Assembly: GCF_039962255.1 (NCBI RefSeq)
Contig: NZ_JAMPKY010000008.1
Span: 62,001-126,000 of the forward strand
Direction: 5' to 3'
Length of the DNA: 64,000 nucleotides
DNA from: Leptolyngbya subtilissima AS-A7
GTDB taxonomy: Bacteria > Cyanobacteriota > Cyanobacteriia > Phormidesmidales > Phormidesmidaceae
Part shown: positions 33,928-43,345 of the stretch, one piece after another
Position numbering within the stretch: the first letter of the stretch is position 1
Layout: each line of letters begins with the position of its first letter
Made by a program: the position numbers and the translations under genes
The notes under the pieces: model-generated
What the model saw: the letters and a program-made list of their open reading frames with translations, nothing else
Databases searched by the model: none
What the model was told of the DNA's origin: nothing

Positions 33928-36750
33928 ATGCGTATCCCTACCGCGACCTACCGGCTTCAGTTCAACTCAGAGTTTGGGTTTGCTGCGGCCCAAGACATTG
34001 TGGAGTATCTCAAAAACCTTGGGGTTTCAGATATCTACGCCTCGCCGATTTTCAAAGCGCGAAAGGGCAGCACCCACGGCTACGATGTGGTTGACCCCAC
34101 CCAGCTCAACCCCGAGCTCGGGGGCGAAGCAGCGTTTCAGCCGCTGATTGATACGGTGCACCACCACAGTTTGGGCTGGCTGCAAGATATTGTGCCCAAC
34201 CACATGGCCTACGACGGCCAAAACCCGTACCTCATGGACATCATGGAGTACGGCCCCGACTCGGAATATTTCAACTTCTTCGACATTGAGTGGGAAGGGC
34301 CCGAGGAGCTGGGGGGACGAGTTTTGGCCCCCATGCTGGGAGATTTTTACGATCGCTGCCTAGAGCGGGGCGAAATTCAGCTCAGTTACGACGAGACTGG
34401 GCTGAGCGTTAACTACTACGGTCTGCGGTTTCCGGTGCGCATCGAGTCCTACGGGCGGTTTTTGAGCTACCAATCGGGGCGGCTAGCCCAGCAGCTTGAC
34501 ACCAGCGATCGCACCTTCGTCAAGATCTCAGGCATTCTCTACCTGGTCAAAAATGCGATCGTCGATCTCAAGGGCCGTGAATATCGCGACCAGGCTCAGT
34601 TTGCCAAAGGGCTGCTGTGGGATGTCTACCAAGAAAGCGACGCCGTTCGCGAGTTCATCGACCAAAACCTAGTGATCTTCAACGGCACCCCCGACCAGCC
34701 CAGCAGCTTTGATCTCCTCGACGAACTCCTCTCAGAACAGTTTTACCGCCTGTCATTTTGGAAAGTGGGAGCCGAGGAACTCAACTACCGCCGCTTCTTC
34801 ACTGTCAACGAGCTGATCTGCCTCAAGATCGACAACCAGGAAGTCTTCGATCAAACCCACGACCTGATCTGCAAACTGGTCAAAAATGACCAATTCAACG
34901 GTGTCAGAATCGACCACATCGACGGGCTCTACGACCCCACTCGCTATCTAGAGCGGCTGCGCGATCGCCTGGGCGACACCTACATCGTCATCGAAAAAAT
35001 TCTTGAAGACGAAGAAACCATACCTCCCGAATGGCCAATTCAAGGCACCTCGGGCTACGACTCGCTGATTCAGCTCAACGGCGTCTTTTGTCAGCAGGAC
35101 AACCAAGACGCCTTCACCCACATCTACCAACAGCTGACCGGCGAAAACACCCCCTACCCCGAGCTAGTGGCCGCCAAGAAACGGCTGATCGCCGAGACTA
35201 ACCTAGTCGGCGACATTAACAACCTGGCCCGGTTTCTCAAGCGCGTCTGTCAGCAATATCGCTACGGGCGCGACCTCACCCTCTACGGCCTGCGCACCGC
35301 CATTGAAGAGGTGCTGATTGCCTTCCCGATCTATTGCACCTACGTCAACCAGGAGAAGATCTCCGAGCGCGATCTGGCCTACGTGCAGGAGGCGATCGAG
35401 GCCGCCCGCAAGCGCATTCCCCAGCTGATCAACGAGCTAAATTTAATCGAGCGATTCCTATCGCTCAACTTTGAAGGCTCGCTGCCCGAGGAAGAAAAGG
35501 CCCAGTGGCTGCACTTCGTCATGCGCCTCCAACAGTTTACCGGCCCGCTGATGGCCAAAGGCCTAGAAGACACCCTCTTCTACGGCTACAACCGCTTTAT
35601 CAGCCTGAATGAGGTGGGTGGCACACCGGGGCATTTTGGCCTTTCGATGCGGCAGTTTCACCAGCGGCAGCAGCAGCGACAGCAGCAGTGGCCCCATGCC
35701 ATGAACGCCAGCTCAACCCACGATACCAAGCGCAGCGAAGACGTGCGCGCCCGGCTCAATGTGCTCTCTGAAATCCCCAGCGAATGGGAAACAGCCGTCA
35801 ACCTCTGGCGCAGCCTCAACGGCAGCCACAAAACGGTGGTGCGCGACCAGGTGGTACCCGACGCCAACGACGAATATTTTCTCTACCAAACCCTGGTGGG
35901 AGCGTTTCCGTTTGAGGATAGCGAGCTGGCTAGCTTTAGCGATCGCGTTGCCGACTACGTGGTCAAAGCCGTGCGCGAAGCCAAGGTGCACACCGCCTGG
36001 CTGCGCCCCGACGCCGACTACGAAGACGGCTATGTAGCCTTTGCCCGCGCCATTTTGACCCCCGGTGAAAAGAACAATTTTCTCCCCGAGTTTCGCAAGT
36101 TCCAGCAGCGCATTGCCGAATATGGCATCTACAACTCGCTCTCCCAGGTGGTGCTCAAGCTGATGCTGCCAGGGGTACCCGACATCTACCAGGGTCAAGA
36201 ACTGTGGGATTTTAGCCTGGTTGACCCCGACAACCGCCGCCCCGTTGACTACAACCTGCGGCGCCACTGGCTGCAAGAGTTGCAGCAGTGGGGCGACGAT
36301 CGCGCTGCCCTGCTCCAAAACCTGCTGGAGTACCGCCAAGACGGACGCATTAAACTGTGGGTGACCCACTGCGGGCTGGCGGTGCGGCAGGCCTACCCCG
36401 AGCTGTTTGAGCAGGGCGACTACCAGCCGCTGTTTGCGCGTGGTGATGCAGAGGAGCACATTTTGGCCTTTGCTCGCCAGTGGGGCAATCAGTGGGTGGT
36501 GGCGATCGCCCCCCGTTTTCTCACCAGCCGCATTGAACCGGGCGAATACCCCATCGGCAAGGTGTGGGGCGACACCACCCTGGCCCTGCCCAGCGGCGCT
36601 CAGCACTGGCAAAACTGGATCACAGGCGAATCGGTTACTACCACCACCGAAGATGCCGCCCTGTCGGACCTGTTGGCCACATTTCCGTACGCTATCTTGG
36701 TTGGCACAGCAGCCGACCAGCCAGCCCTAGAAGCTACCACCGAATCCTAA
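33928..36750 (+). CDS. treY: malto-oligosyltrehalose synthase
   Basis: A 940-residue GH13 enzyme that converts the reducing-end alpha-1,4 linkage of maltooligosaccharides to alpha,alpha-1,1, producing the substrate of TreZ. The start MRIPTATYRLQFNSEFGF and the following IYASPIFKARKGSTHGYDV are diagnostic. Catalytic residues: D329 (VRIDHIDGLYDP), E356 (YIVIEKILEDEE) and D599 (SSTHDTKRSED). Length is normal for the family. It is the second gene of a treZ-treY unit; a 15-bp hairpin lies in the 117-bp spacer, and a 19-bp hairpin follows treY at 36783. Confidence 0.97.
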   Translation: MRIPTATYRLQFNSEFGFAAAQDIVEYLKNLGVSDIYASPIFKARKGSTHGYDVVDPTQLNPELGGEAAFQPLIDTVHHHSLGWLQDIVPNHMAYDGQNPYLMDIMEYGPDSEYFNFFDIEWEGPEELGGRVLAPMLGDFYDRCLERGEIQLSYDETGLSVNYYGLRFPVRIESYGRFLSYQSGRLAQQLDTSDRTFVKISGILYLVKNAIVDLKGREYRDQAQFAKGLLWDVYQESDAVREFIDQNLVIFNGTPDQPSSFDLLDELLSEQFYRLSFWKVGAEELNYRRFFTVNELICLKIDNQEVFDQTHDLICKLVKNDQFNGVRIDHIDGLYDPTRYLERLRDRLGDTYIVIEKILEDEETIPPEWPIQGTSGYDSLIQLNGVFCQQDNQDAFTHIYQQLTGENTPYPELVAAKKRLIAETNLVGDINNLARFLKRVCQQYRYGRDLTLYGLRTAIEEVLIAFPIYCTYVNQEKISERDLAYVQEAIEAARKRIPQLINELNLIERFLSLNFEGSLPEEEKAQWLHFVMRLQQFTGPLMAKGLEDTLFYGYNRFISLNEVGGTPGHFGLSMRQFHQRQQQRQQQWPHAMNASSTHDTKRSEDVRARLNVLSEIPSEWETAVNLWRSLNGSHKTVVRDQVVPDANDEYFLYQTLVGAFPFEDSELASFSDRVADYVVKAVREAKVHTAWLRPDADYEDGYVAFARAILTPGEKNNFLPEFRKFQQRIAEYGIYNSLSQVVLKLMLPGVPDIYQGQELWDFSLVDPDNRRPVDYNLRRHWLQELQQWGDDRAALLQNLLEYRQDGRIKLWVTHCGLAVRQAYPELFEQGDYQPLFARGDAEEHILAFARQWGNQWVVAIAPRFLTSRIEPGEYPIGKVWGDTTLALPSGAQHWQNWITGESVTTTTEDAALSDLLATFPYAILVGTAADQPALEATTES

Positions 36751-36782
36751 AGCGAGCCGCTCCCCGTTCAAATAGGAGTGTT

Positions 36783-36825
36783 TAGGCCTTGTGGGACAGC
36801 CGTCTTGGCTGTCCCACAAGGCCTA
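36783..36825 (+). terminator. 19-bp perfect stem-loop after treY
   Basis: Arms 36783-36801 and 36807-36825 are exact reverse complements around a 5-nt loop, beginning 33 bp after the treY stop codon. A short, interrupted T-run follows (caatttt). A transcription terminator is likely but the U-tract is weak. Confidence 0.65.
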
Positions 36826-37011
36826 CAATTTTGGCTGATCGGCTGATAACTCACGCAAGAGTCTAGTCAACCTCTTCAAAAGCCTCTTTGCCAATCGCGG
36901 AGATATTGCCTAGGGCCAGACCCTTCGTTACAGCAGGGCTTCTAGCTACCCACGAAACTGGAGAGTAGAAATTGGGCACTGTATTAAGCGAAAGCCCTAA
37001 ATCTACTATTC

Positions 37012-38145
37012 ATGATTGTTAAAGAGTTAGATCCTCTCGCCCCTAACGCCAGTAAGCAGATGCAGGCGGGGCACAGGGCTGAAGAACAAATGGCGTTTTA
37101 CCTGCGCAGGGCATTCAGCGAAGATCCCAAAATCAAGGTACTAAACGGATTGCGGCTAGAGCGCCGGGGAGAGGTAGCCCAAATTGACCACCTGCTGATT
37201 AGCACCCACGGCTTTATTTTGATCGAGAGTAAGAGCGTCACCACGCAAATCCGGGTCAATGAGCAAGGGGAGTGGTCACGCCAGGTGGGGTCAGTTTGGC
37301 AGGGCATGCCATCTCCCCTACTGCAAGTTGAGCGCCAGGCAGAGTTGCTCAAGACCTTACTAAACGACCACGTTGATCAGTTCTTCCGCAAGGTGCTAAC
37401 GCTTCAGCTCACCTTTGCTTCAGTTCCCTTTGATGGGCTGGTGGCTATTTCTGACATCGGGGTGGTTCAGCGCCCTCCCGGTTTTGCCACGCAGCAGGTG
37501 CTCAAAGCCGATCAGATCACTAAACGAATTCAGGAAATGCATGCCGCCTATCGTCGGGCCAGCAGTTTATTCTCCCTCAACGTGAGGGATGCTGGGGCCG
37601 AATTTAACGACAGGAAAGTAACCAACCTAGCGGAGTTTTTGCTGCAACAGCACAGTCCTCAAACCCAGCTGCCTCCTCTAGAGATTCCTACAGCGCTGCC
37701 CAATTCTGTGAAAACGCCCTCTATTTCGAGATCTAAGCAGGTTGTTCTTCCTGTTGCCAAACCTCAGTCTGATCGGCCACCCTTACCCCGACGTCAAGTG
37801 GCACCAGCTCCAAATACCCTCAAGGGCTCTGCCCCGGCTACCGTTAAACCCCAGCCACGGCCAGTTCCCTCACCTCAATCTCAGGTCGTTTCAGCAGGGG
37901 CGGTTTCACCCTCTGCTGGGAACGCTTTGGCTCCCGCCTGTCGCACCTGTGGTAGCAGCCACTTGACCATTGTGTATGGCAAATATGGCTACTATTTCAA
38001 GTGTGCTGATTGTGAGGGCAACACGCCAATTAAAGTAACCTGTGCCAATGGCGAAAAAGCCAAAATTTCAAAGCAAGGACGGGAGTTTTATCTAGTGTGC
38101 CAGGACGCACCACAACCCCAACTCTTTTACATCAATCCGACTTAA
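37012..38145 (+). CDS. NERD domain protein with C-terminal zinc ribbon
   Basis: A 377-residue protein. Residues ~20-140 match the NERD (nuclease-related) domain: AGHRAEEQMAFYLRRAF, EVAQIDHLLISTHGFILIESKS (the DHLL...IESK core, resembling restriction-endonuclease-fold residues D, E and K) and WSRQVGSVWQGMPSPLLQ. A Pro/Ser-rich linker (about 215-300) leads to a zinc ribbon with C310/C313 and C331/C334. The ribbon resembles those in topoisomerase I and DNA-binding proteins. A cytosolic nuclease or nucleic-acid-binding role is likely, but substrate and pathway are unknown. The gene stands alone, in a region without other DNA-repair genes. The 186-bp gap upstream holds its promoter, not located. 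Confidence 0.88.
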   Translation: MIVKELDPLAPNASKQMQAGHRAEEQMAFYLRRAFSEDPKIKVLNGLRLERRGEVAQIDHLLISTHGFILIESKSVTTQIRVNEQGEWSRQVGSVWQGMPSPLLQVERQAELLKTLLNDHVDQFFRKVLTLQLTFASVPFDGLVAISDIGVVQRPPGFATQQVLKADQITKRIQEMHAAYRRASSLFSLNVRDAGAEFNDRKVTNLAEFLLQQHSPQTQLPPLEIPTALPNSVKTPSISRSKQVVLPVAKPQSDRPPLPRRQVAPAPNTLKGSAPATVKPQPRPVPSPQSQVVSAGAVSPSAGNALAPACRTCGSSHLTIVYGKYGYYFKCADCEGNTPIKVTCANGEKAKISKQGREFYLVCQDAPQPQLFYINPT

Positions 38146-38290
38146 TGAACGAGGCGCATAATCAATACGCAGTGCAATGACACTTGCAATCAGTTGCTTA
38201 GCCTAGCGATCGCCATATAGGTGTCTCCCCGCAGAAGGATGGCAAAGCTAGATCCCGTACCTAAGCTTAAGGCATTGTATGGGAGGCATT

Positions 38291-38674
38291 ATGGGCGTTC
38301 GCAAACGGATATTTATACTGAGTTCTGCGATCGGCGCTGGTATTGTCACCATTGCCATTGGGCTCATTCTTTGGAGCACTACCCTATCCCCAGCCAGCCA
38401 AGCCAAGGGTGTCGGGGTTGAGCCCGCACCTATTCAGCTTGAGCAGGCTGCCAACCAAGCAGAGGACCTCTCAAAGGACGTCTACGGCGGGCTAGACACT
38501 ACCAAGGAGATTATTGGTAAGACTGAACCCCGCAACCAAGCTATTGAGCGTGGCCGAGACGCCGCTAGCCAAAAAATGAAGGAACTGAGCGATCGCGCCC
38601 GTCAAGCACAACAGTCTGGGGAAGACGTACTGTCTGCTACTGACAAGCGAGTACTCAAGCACATCACAGAGTAA
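38291..38674 (+). CDS. small membrane-anchored protein of unknown function
   Basis: A 127-residue protein from the ATG at 38291, preferred because GGGAGG lies a few bases upstream; an ATG four codons earlier overlaps that site. An N-terminal hydrophobic anchor (about 6-28, FILSSAIGAGIVTIAIGLILW) follows two Lys/Arg residues, so it is probably a single-pass protein facing the periplasm. The remainder is hydrophilic and helical (QLEQAANQAEDLSKDVYGG, RGRDAASQKMKELSDRARQAQQSG). No family recognised. It has no clear operon partner. Confidence 0.7.
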   Translation: MGVRKRIFILSSAIGAGIVTIAIGLILWSTTLSPASQAKGVGVEPAPIQLEQAANQAEDLSKDVYGGLDTTKEIIGKTEPRNQAIERGRDAASQKMKELSDRARQAQQSGEDVLSATDKRVLKHITE

Positions 38675-38718
38675 GTCAGCAAACCCCAATGCCAAAACTA
38701 CGTTTCCTAAAAGACCAT

Positions 38719-39636
38719 CTAGTTGGATGCTGGCAAGAGAAATTCAAGCGATTGGGGGACAACGCTTACGTCAATAACGATAGAGCCATCTAGCGAAGCT
38801 AAATCGCTCTTGGACAGAATTTTGTCATCAGCGTGAATATCAAACCCTTCTCCCTGAATCTGTAAGTGTCGGCCCTGATACTGCGTGAACGGGGCTAGAT
38901 CGCATTTGCCAGCTAAGCAGTCAGATAGGTAATTGATAATCTTATCTTGCTCGCCCTCTCGCACCAGCACAACGGTCAACAGCCCGTCATTGAGGCTTAT
39001 ATTTGGGGCCAGGTGTAGGTTAGGTCCAACATATTCAATATTCATAACCTCCAGCAAAACATATTCGCCTGAAATATCTTGACCATCCAAAGAAAGGGTT
39101 AAAGATCGGACAGGGCATCGGGAAACCCGCTGTTTTAGCAGGTCTAAGACAGTTGCAATTTCCTCTTCAGCGGTTGCCACATGCTTTAGATGACCACTAT
39201 GCTCAACCTTAGACATGGTTCGAGCAAATAGACCCATACCTAAACTTTCAATCAGTTGAGTTGTGCCCCAGGCTCCGCTGGCGATCGCACTATCAAACTT
39301 AATGTGTTGTGCAGTGGCCCATCCTTCAACAAGCTGCTCCAGAGGAATGTCCATCAAGCCCAGCGTTTTGGCGATATTATTGGCTGTCCCCATGGGCAAG
39401 ACAGCCATCGGAATATCTTGCCCGACCAAGCGTTGGGCCACCTGACCAACAGTGCCATCCCCCCCGGCAGCGACTACTAAGTCGCCGGGATTTTCCAAGG
39501 CAGCAACCCATTTGTCGTGTTTGGTCGACTGATAGTTAACCTCATAACCAGACTGTTCAATTAGAGATAAAAGTACATCTTTGGAAGGGTGTTTATCATC
39601 GCCTGCCTTGGAATTATGAATCAGCGTAACTTTCAT
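38719..39636 (-). CDS. diacylglycerol kinase family lipid kinase (YegS/BmrU-like)
   Basis: A 305-residue cytosolic enzyme of the DAGK_cat family. The start KVTLIHNSKAGDDKH, nucleotide loop AAGGDGTVGQVA with GGDGT (58-62), and PMGTANNIAKTLGL are the family signatures. The C-terminal beta-sandwich (about 130-300) ends with a GEGFDIHADDKI-like stretch. Substrate may be diacylglycerol or another lipid; in cyanobacteria it may recycle lipids, but this is inferred. It converges with the small membrane protein gene and is divergent from surE. Confidence 0.93.
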   Translation of the reverse strand: MKVTLIHNSKAGDDKHPSKDVLLSLIEQSGYEVNYQSTKHDKWVAALENPGDLVVAAGGDGTVGQVAQRLVGQDIPMAVLPMGTANNIAKTLGLMDIPLEQLVEGWATAQHIKFDSAIASGAWGTTQLIESLGMGLFARTMSKVEHSGHLKHVATAEEEIATVLDLLKQRVSRCPVRSLTLSLDGQDISGEYVLLEVMNIEYVGPNLHLAPNISLNDGLLTVVLVREGEQDKIINYLSDCLAGKCDLAPFTQYQGRHLQIQGEGFDIHADDKILSKSDLASLDGSIVIDVSVVPQSLEFLLPASN

Positions 39637-39751
39637 AAAAATTCTCTAAAAAGCCCAAAAACAAGATTTGAACAGTTTAGAACCTGTGGTTTTGCCATCC
39701 CTCGGCACAGAGGCAGATGGTAATAACCCTAGAGGAGGAAAAGAGGTTTAG

Positions 39752-40486
39752 ATGCGGATACTTATTGCTAACGACGACGGAATTTACAGCCCTGGTATTG
39801 CAGCCCTGGCAGAGGTAGCCGCAACCTTTGGCCAAGTGCGTATCGTCGCACCCGATGTAGAAATGTCTTCGGCGGGGCACTCCATTACGGCTTCGCGCCC
39901 CCTCTCCTACAAGCGCACACCCCTGCGAGATTTTGAGGCCTACCGCGTCAACGGTACCCCCGCCGATTGCGTAGCACTAGGTGCTTACAACTGGGACAAA
40001 GTGAATGTAGTGCTGTCGGGTATCAATTTAGGCAGCAACTTAGGCAATGCAATGTGGCATTCAGGCACTCTTGCGGCGGCCAAGCAAGCAGTTCTGTTGG
40101 GGATGCGCGGCATTGCCCTCAGTGCGCCCGCGACTGAGAGTGAGCCCGATTTTGACCTACTAAAGCCCTACCTGGCAAAGGTTCTAGAGTTACTCTTGCC
40201 AGATCCAGACCTAGCCTTAGTCAACGTCAATTTTCCTAACCAGGCTCCTCAGGGCTTGCGCTGGACTCGCCAGTCGGTGCGACAGTACGACGGCCAGGTC
40301 ATGCCTAGTAAGGATCCGATGGGGCGGCAGCACTTCTGGTTCACAGTGATACCGCTGGAGGCTCCTGAGGCTGGGACTGATCGCTGGGCTGTAGACCAAG
40401 GCTATGTCTCGATGACACCCCTGCGCCTTGACCTAACCAATGAAGATGCCCTAGCTCAAGCACAGTTGAAGCATTCTTGCAATTGA
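39752..40486 (+). CDS. surE: 5'/3'-nucleotidase SurE
   Basis: A 244-residue cytoplasmic metal-dependent phosphatase acting on nucleoside monophosphates. Metal-binding D8-D9 in MRILIANDDG, S40 in APDVEMSSAGHSIT, and the SGINLGSNLGN motif (about 90-100) are present. The start ATG has a good AG-rich ribosome site (ctagaggaggaaaagagg upstream). Length is normal. It is divergent from the lipid kinase gene and convergent with the acetyltransferase gene at 40601. Confidence 0.97.
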   Translation: MRILIANDDGIYSPGIAALAEVAATFGQVRIVAPDVEMSSAGHSITASRPLSYKRTPLRDFEAYRVNGTPADCVALGAYNWDKVNVVLSGINLGSNLGNAMWHSGTLAAAKQAVLLGMRGIALSAPATESEPDFDLLKPYLAKVLELLLPDPDLALVNVNFPNQAPQGLRWTRQSVRQYDGQVMPSKDPMGRQHFWFTVIPLEAPEAGTDRWAVDQGYVSMTPLRLDLTNEDALAQAQLKHSCN

Positions 40487-40600
40487 GCACCAACCTCAAT
40501 TTGAACTGCTAGGGCGAATAAAGCCCTTGTCCAGCTACGTTCATCGACAACTATCTGGACCTAATTTGACAGCACCAGGCGGACAAGAACGGAGCAAATT

Positions 40601-41215
40601 CTAGCCCTGATTATTTACCATCTGACGCGGCGCTACGGCCCGGCAAGGATTGCCATAGCAAATCTGCCCCGACGGCAGCGATTTTAATACGCTGCTGCGG
40701 GCTCCTACAACGCTATTGGCTCCCACCGTCACCCCAGGGGCCACAAAGCAGTCGGTCGCCACCCAAGCGCCGTTCTCAACGGTCACTGGTGCAACTATCA
40801 AGCCAAAGCGTGGGTCGTGAATGTCGTGGCTGCCAGTGCACAGGTAGCTTTTTTGCGAAATTACGCAGTGTTGGCCAATGGTAATTTGGGCCAGGCTATA
40901 GAGCACTACGTCATCGCCAATCCAGCTGTGGTCGCCGATACTCACATTCCACGGGTAGGTGAACCGAGCGGTAGGGCGAATCACCACACCCTGGCCAACA
41001 GTGGCCCCAAACTGACGCAGCAGCCAGCGCCTCGGCCCGTGGGAGGCGTGGGGCGTGAGGGGAAATAGCACCGCCTGCAACAGCCACCACAGCAGAATGA
41101 CGACCTTCGATCGCCCCGGTTTATACCACGACTGGTCGTAGGCATCGAGCCGCACCCAGGGGCGCTCGCCGCCACTATCCAAAGGGCTGTGACTAGAATC
41201 GGGGGGAGCCGTCAT
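40601..41215 (-). CDS. WcaF-like hexapeptide-repeat acetyltransferase
   Basis: A 204-residue left-handed beta-helix transferase, like the colanic-acid acetyltransferase WcaF. A basic Trp-rich helical start (PRRWLLRQFGATVGQGVVIRP) leads to hexapeptide repeats: VSIGDHSWIGDDVVLYS, ITIGQHCVISQKSYL, and VTVGANSVVGARS. It probably O-acetylates a glycan precursor using acetyl-CoA. Two family-2 glycosyltransferases follow upstream on the same strand (spacings 22 and 36 bp), so the three likely form an operon for an extracellular polysaccharide or glycolipid. The sugar is unknown. Confidence 0.9.
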   Translation of the reverse strand: MTAPPDSSHSPLDSGGERPWVRLDAYDQSWYKPGRSKVVILLWWLLQAVLFPLTPHASHGPRRWLLRQFGATVGQGVVIRPTARFTYPWNVSIGDHSWIGDDVVLYSLAQITIGQHCVISQKSYLCTGSHDIHDPRFGLIVAPVTVENGAWVATDCFVAPGVTVGANSVVGARSSVLKSLPSGQICYGNPCRAVAPRQMVNNQG

Positions 41216-41237
41216 ATTCAGCCGCCATCAAGAGGTA

Positions 41238-42212
41238 TTAAGGGGCTGATTCTACCGAAATAATCGATGGCTGAACTACTGGCTGTGGTAGGGTCGCATT
41301 TTCTTTGGGGGTGACATTGAGCTGCCCACCAAACTGCCTAAGCTCGAACAGTTTCACCCCAATCTGGTACTCATACTGGCTCAGCAGCCGTCCATAGATA
41401 TAGCCCGCTCGCCCGTCTAGAAAGCCTAGCCGCAGCACATAAAACAGCACAAACCGCAGCAGCGGTTTAAAGGGCAGCCGCACCCAAATTTTCTTGAGAA
41501 ATCGCTTGCGCTGCACCGCATCGCCAAACAGATTTGCGCCGATGGTGCCGCCGTCGCCCATGCCGGTGAGCAGGTTGTAGTAGACCTGGGCCTCCCAGTT
41601 AGAGTAGCGGTTGTGGCGGGCTAGCCAGTGGTACAAGTCACGAAAGTCTTCGTGGAGCATATCGTGCTTTAGGTAGCCTACGGCACCTTCGACCATGACG
41701 TGCTCGTGCACTTCGTTATCGCCAGTGTTAGGAATATCGGCGGTTTGCAGATTTTCGTAGCGGCCCTTTTGGTGGCGAAACAGGCGCAGGTTCCAGTCGG
41801 GGTATTTACCGCCGTGGCGAATCCAAGTGCCAAGAAAGAATACCCGGCGGTTTAAGTAGTAACCGTCAAACTCGTTCTGCTGAATAGCGTTAGTAATCTC
41901 ATCCCACAGTTCTGGGGTAATGCGCTCGTCACAGTCGACAATCAGCACCCACTCGTGGCTAAAGGGCAAGTTGTCTAAGGCCCAGTTTTTCTTTTTGGGC
42001 CAGTGGCCGTTGAAGTCAAACTGCACCACCTTAGCCCCAGCAGCGGTGGCAATCTCGATACTGCGATCGCTGCTGTTTGAATCCACTACAAAAATCTCCG
42101 CCGCCCGCTCTAGGCTGGCCAGACAGGCGGGTAGATTTTGCTCCTCATCCTTAGCCGGAATTAGCACAGAGATGGGGACTTTGGGGGTCGTCTTAACCAT
42201 GGTGAATTCCAT
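41238..42212 (-). CDS. family 2 glycosyltransferase (WaaE-like)
   Basis: A 324-residue GT-A enzyme. The start region VPISVLIPAKDEEQNLPACLASL and FVVDSNSSDRSIEIA are the nucleotide-sugar binding part, and LIVDCDERI carries the DxD motif (about 95-103). The later DGYYLNRRVFFLGTWIRHGGKYPDWNLRLFRH, with a Trp/Arg/His-rich core, resembles the lipopolysaccharide-core WaaE family. A membrane-associated amphipathic C-terminus (PFKPLLRFVLFYVLRLGFLDG) fits a peripheral protein. Donor and acceptor are unknown. It belongs to the glycan operon with its neighbours. Confidence 0.9.
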   Translation of the reverse strand: MEFTMVKTTPKVPISVLIPAKDEEQNLPACLASLERAAEIFVVDSNSSDRSIEIATAAGAKVVQFDFNGHWPKKKNWALDNLPFSHEWVLIVDCDERITPELWDEITNAIQQNEFDGYYLNRRVFFLGTWIRHGGKYPDWNLRLFRHQKGRYENLQTADIPNTGDNEVHEHVMVEGAVGYLKHDMLHEDFRDLYHWLARHNRYSNWEAQVYYNLLTGMGDGGTIGANLFGDAVQRKRFLKKIWVRLPFKPLLRFVLFYVLRLGFLDGRAGYIYGRLLSQYEYQIGVKLFELRQFGGQLNVTPKENATLPQPVVQPSIISVESAP

Positions 42213-42248
42213 ACTTGAGAGGTTTACTCAACAAACGTCGGTTGGTGC

Positions 42249-43187
42249 TTAGGGGCAGACCTTCGCCCCAGGGCGAGGCAGTAGGTGGCGCAGACCGCCC
42301 ACCACATAGCCCAGTTGCCCGTAGGCGTAGACCAAATTTTCAAACCGCAGTGCTGGGTCAGACCAGTAGCGCAGAGTCTTAACCAGGCCTCGCAGCAAAC
42401 ACAAGCTTCGCACCCGCACCCGCTCTAGGGTTAGGGTGTGGCTAAGCTGCTCGCGGTAGCATTCGCTAATGCCCTGCCACCAGCTGCGGCGCAAAAACCA
42501 GCCCCGACGCAGTCGTTCGGGAGCCACGTTGTGGGCTACCTGGGCCTGGGGTACAAACAAAACCTCATGCCCAGCGGCCAGGGCCAGTTGAGTCAGGTGC
42601 AGTTCTTCATTCGAGAGCAGATTTTTGCCCACTCGACCGAGTTGTGGGTCAAAGCCACCTGCAGCATCGAGAAAGCTTTTTTTGACGCCGTAGTTGAGCC
42701 CTCGGGGGGTTTGCCCTGGGTTAGTGATGAGTCGCGTCGTAGTGCCCAAATCGTAGGCACCCAGGCTCTCAGAAAGCGTAGACGACAGCCAGCGAGGCGG
42801 AGTCATATTCTGTGGCCAAATCAGGCTGACGTAGCCGCCCGCGATCGCCGCCTTGGGGTGCTGCTCAAAGGCCGCCGCTAGGGCGACCAGCCAGTGGGGA
42901 GAGGCTTCGGCATCGTCGTCGAGGTAAGCGAGAATAGTACCCTTGGCGATCGCAGCACCCCGGTTGCGTGCCGCCGACAGCCCCAGGGTGCTCTCGTACA
43001 CGTAGGTCAGTGTGGGGTTGGACAGATACGTTTCAACTACGGCCTTGGTGTCATCCGTCGAAGCGTTATCCACCACAATAATTTCGTAGGCGGCGTAGGT
43101 TTGCTCAAGCAGGCTGGCGATCGCTGCCCCTAGATAGCAAGCCCGGTTGTGGGTACAAATAATTGCTGAAATCAGGGGTTGAGTCAT
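42249..43187 (-). CDS. family 2 glycosyltransferase
   Basis: A 312-residue GT-A glycosyltransferase. The start MTQPLISAIICTHNRACYL is chosen because the family begins there; a further 20 codons upstream are open but unlikely. The nucleotide-binding pattern EIIVVDNASTDDT and the DxD-like AYLDDDAEASPHWL (about 95-108) are clear, followed by a long region with Trp/Arg (GWFLRRSWWQGISEC) typical of family-2 enzymes of polysaccharide clusters (HpsE type). It is the first gene of the three-gene glycan operon. Confidence 0.9.
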   Translation of the reverse strand: MTQPLISAIICTHNRACYLGAAIASLLEQTYAAYEIIVVDNASTDDTKAVVETYLSNPTLTYVYESTLGLSAARNRGAAIAKGTILAYLDDDAEASPHWLVALAAAFEQHPKAAIAGGYVSLIWPQNMTPPRWLSSTLSESLGAYDLGTTTRLITNPGQTPRGLNYGVKKSFLDAAGGFDPQLGRVGKNLLSNEELHLTQLALAAGHEVLFVPQAQVAHNVAPERLRRGWFLRRSWWQGISECYREQLSHTLTLERVRVRSLCLLRGLVKTLRYWSDPALRFENLVYAYGQLGYVVGGLRHLLPRPGAKVCP

Positions 43188-43345
43188 CACCAACACTATT
43201 GCCGTAGGGCTGCTAAACCAACATCTTCCGCCCTGTTCAAACACCACAATGGGCAGCCTAGAACCGCGCTGATTCTAAACTGCCCATTTCAGTCTATAGA
43301 CTACCGAAGCTTCCCGTCTGTGATGCGACGGACATTGCCAACTGG

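Noticed and set aside
35713-36612. 299-residue minus-strand ORF
   Set aside because: Antisense to treY, where all catalytic motifs are intact.
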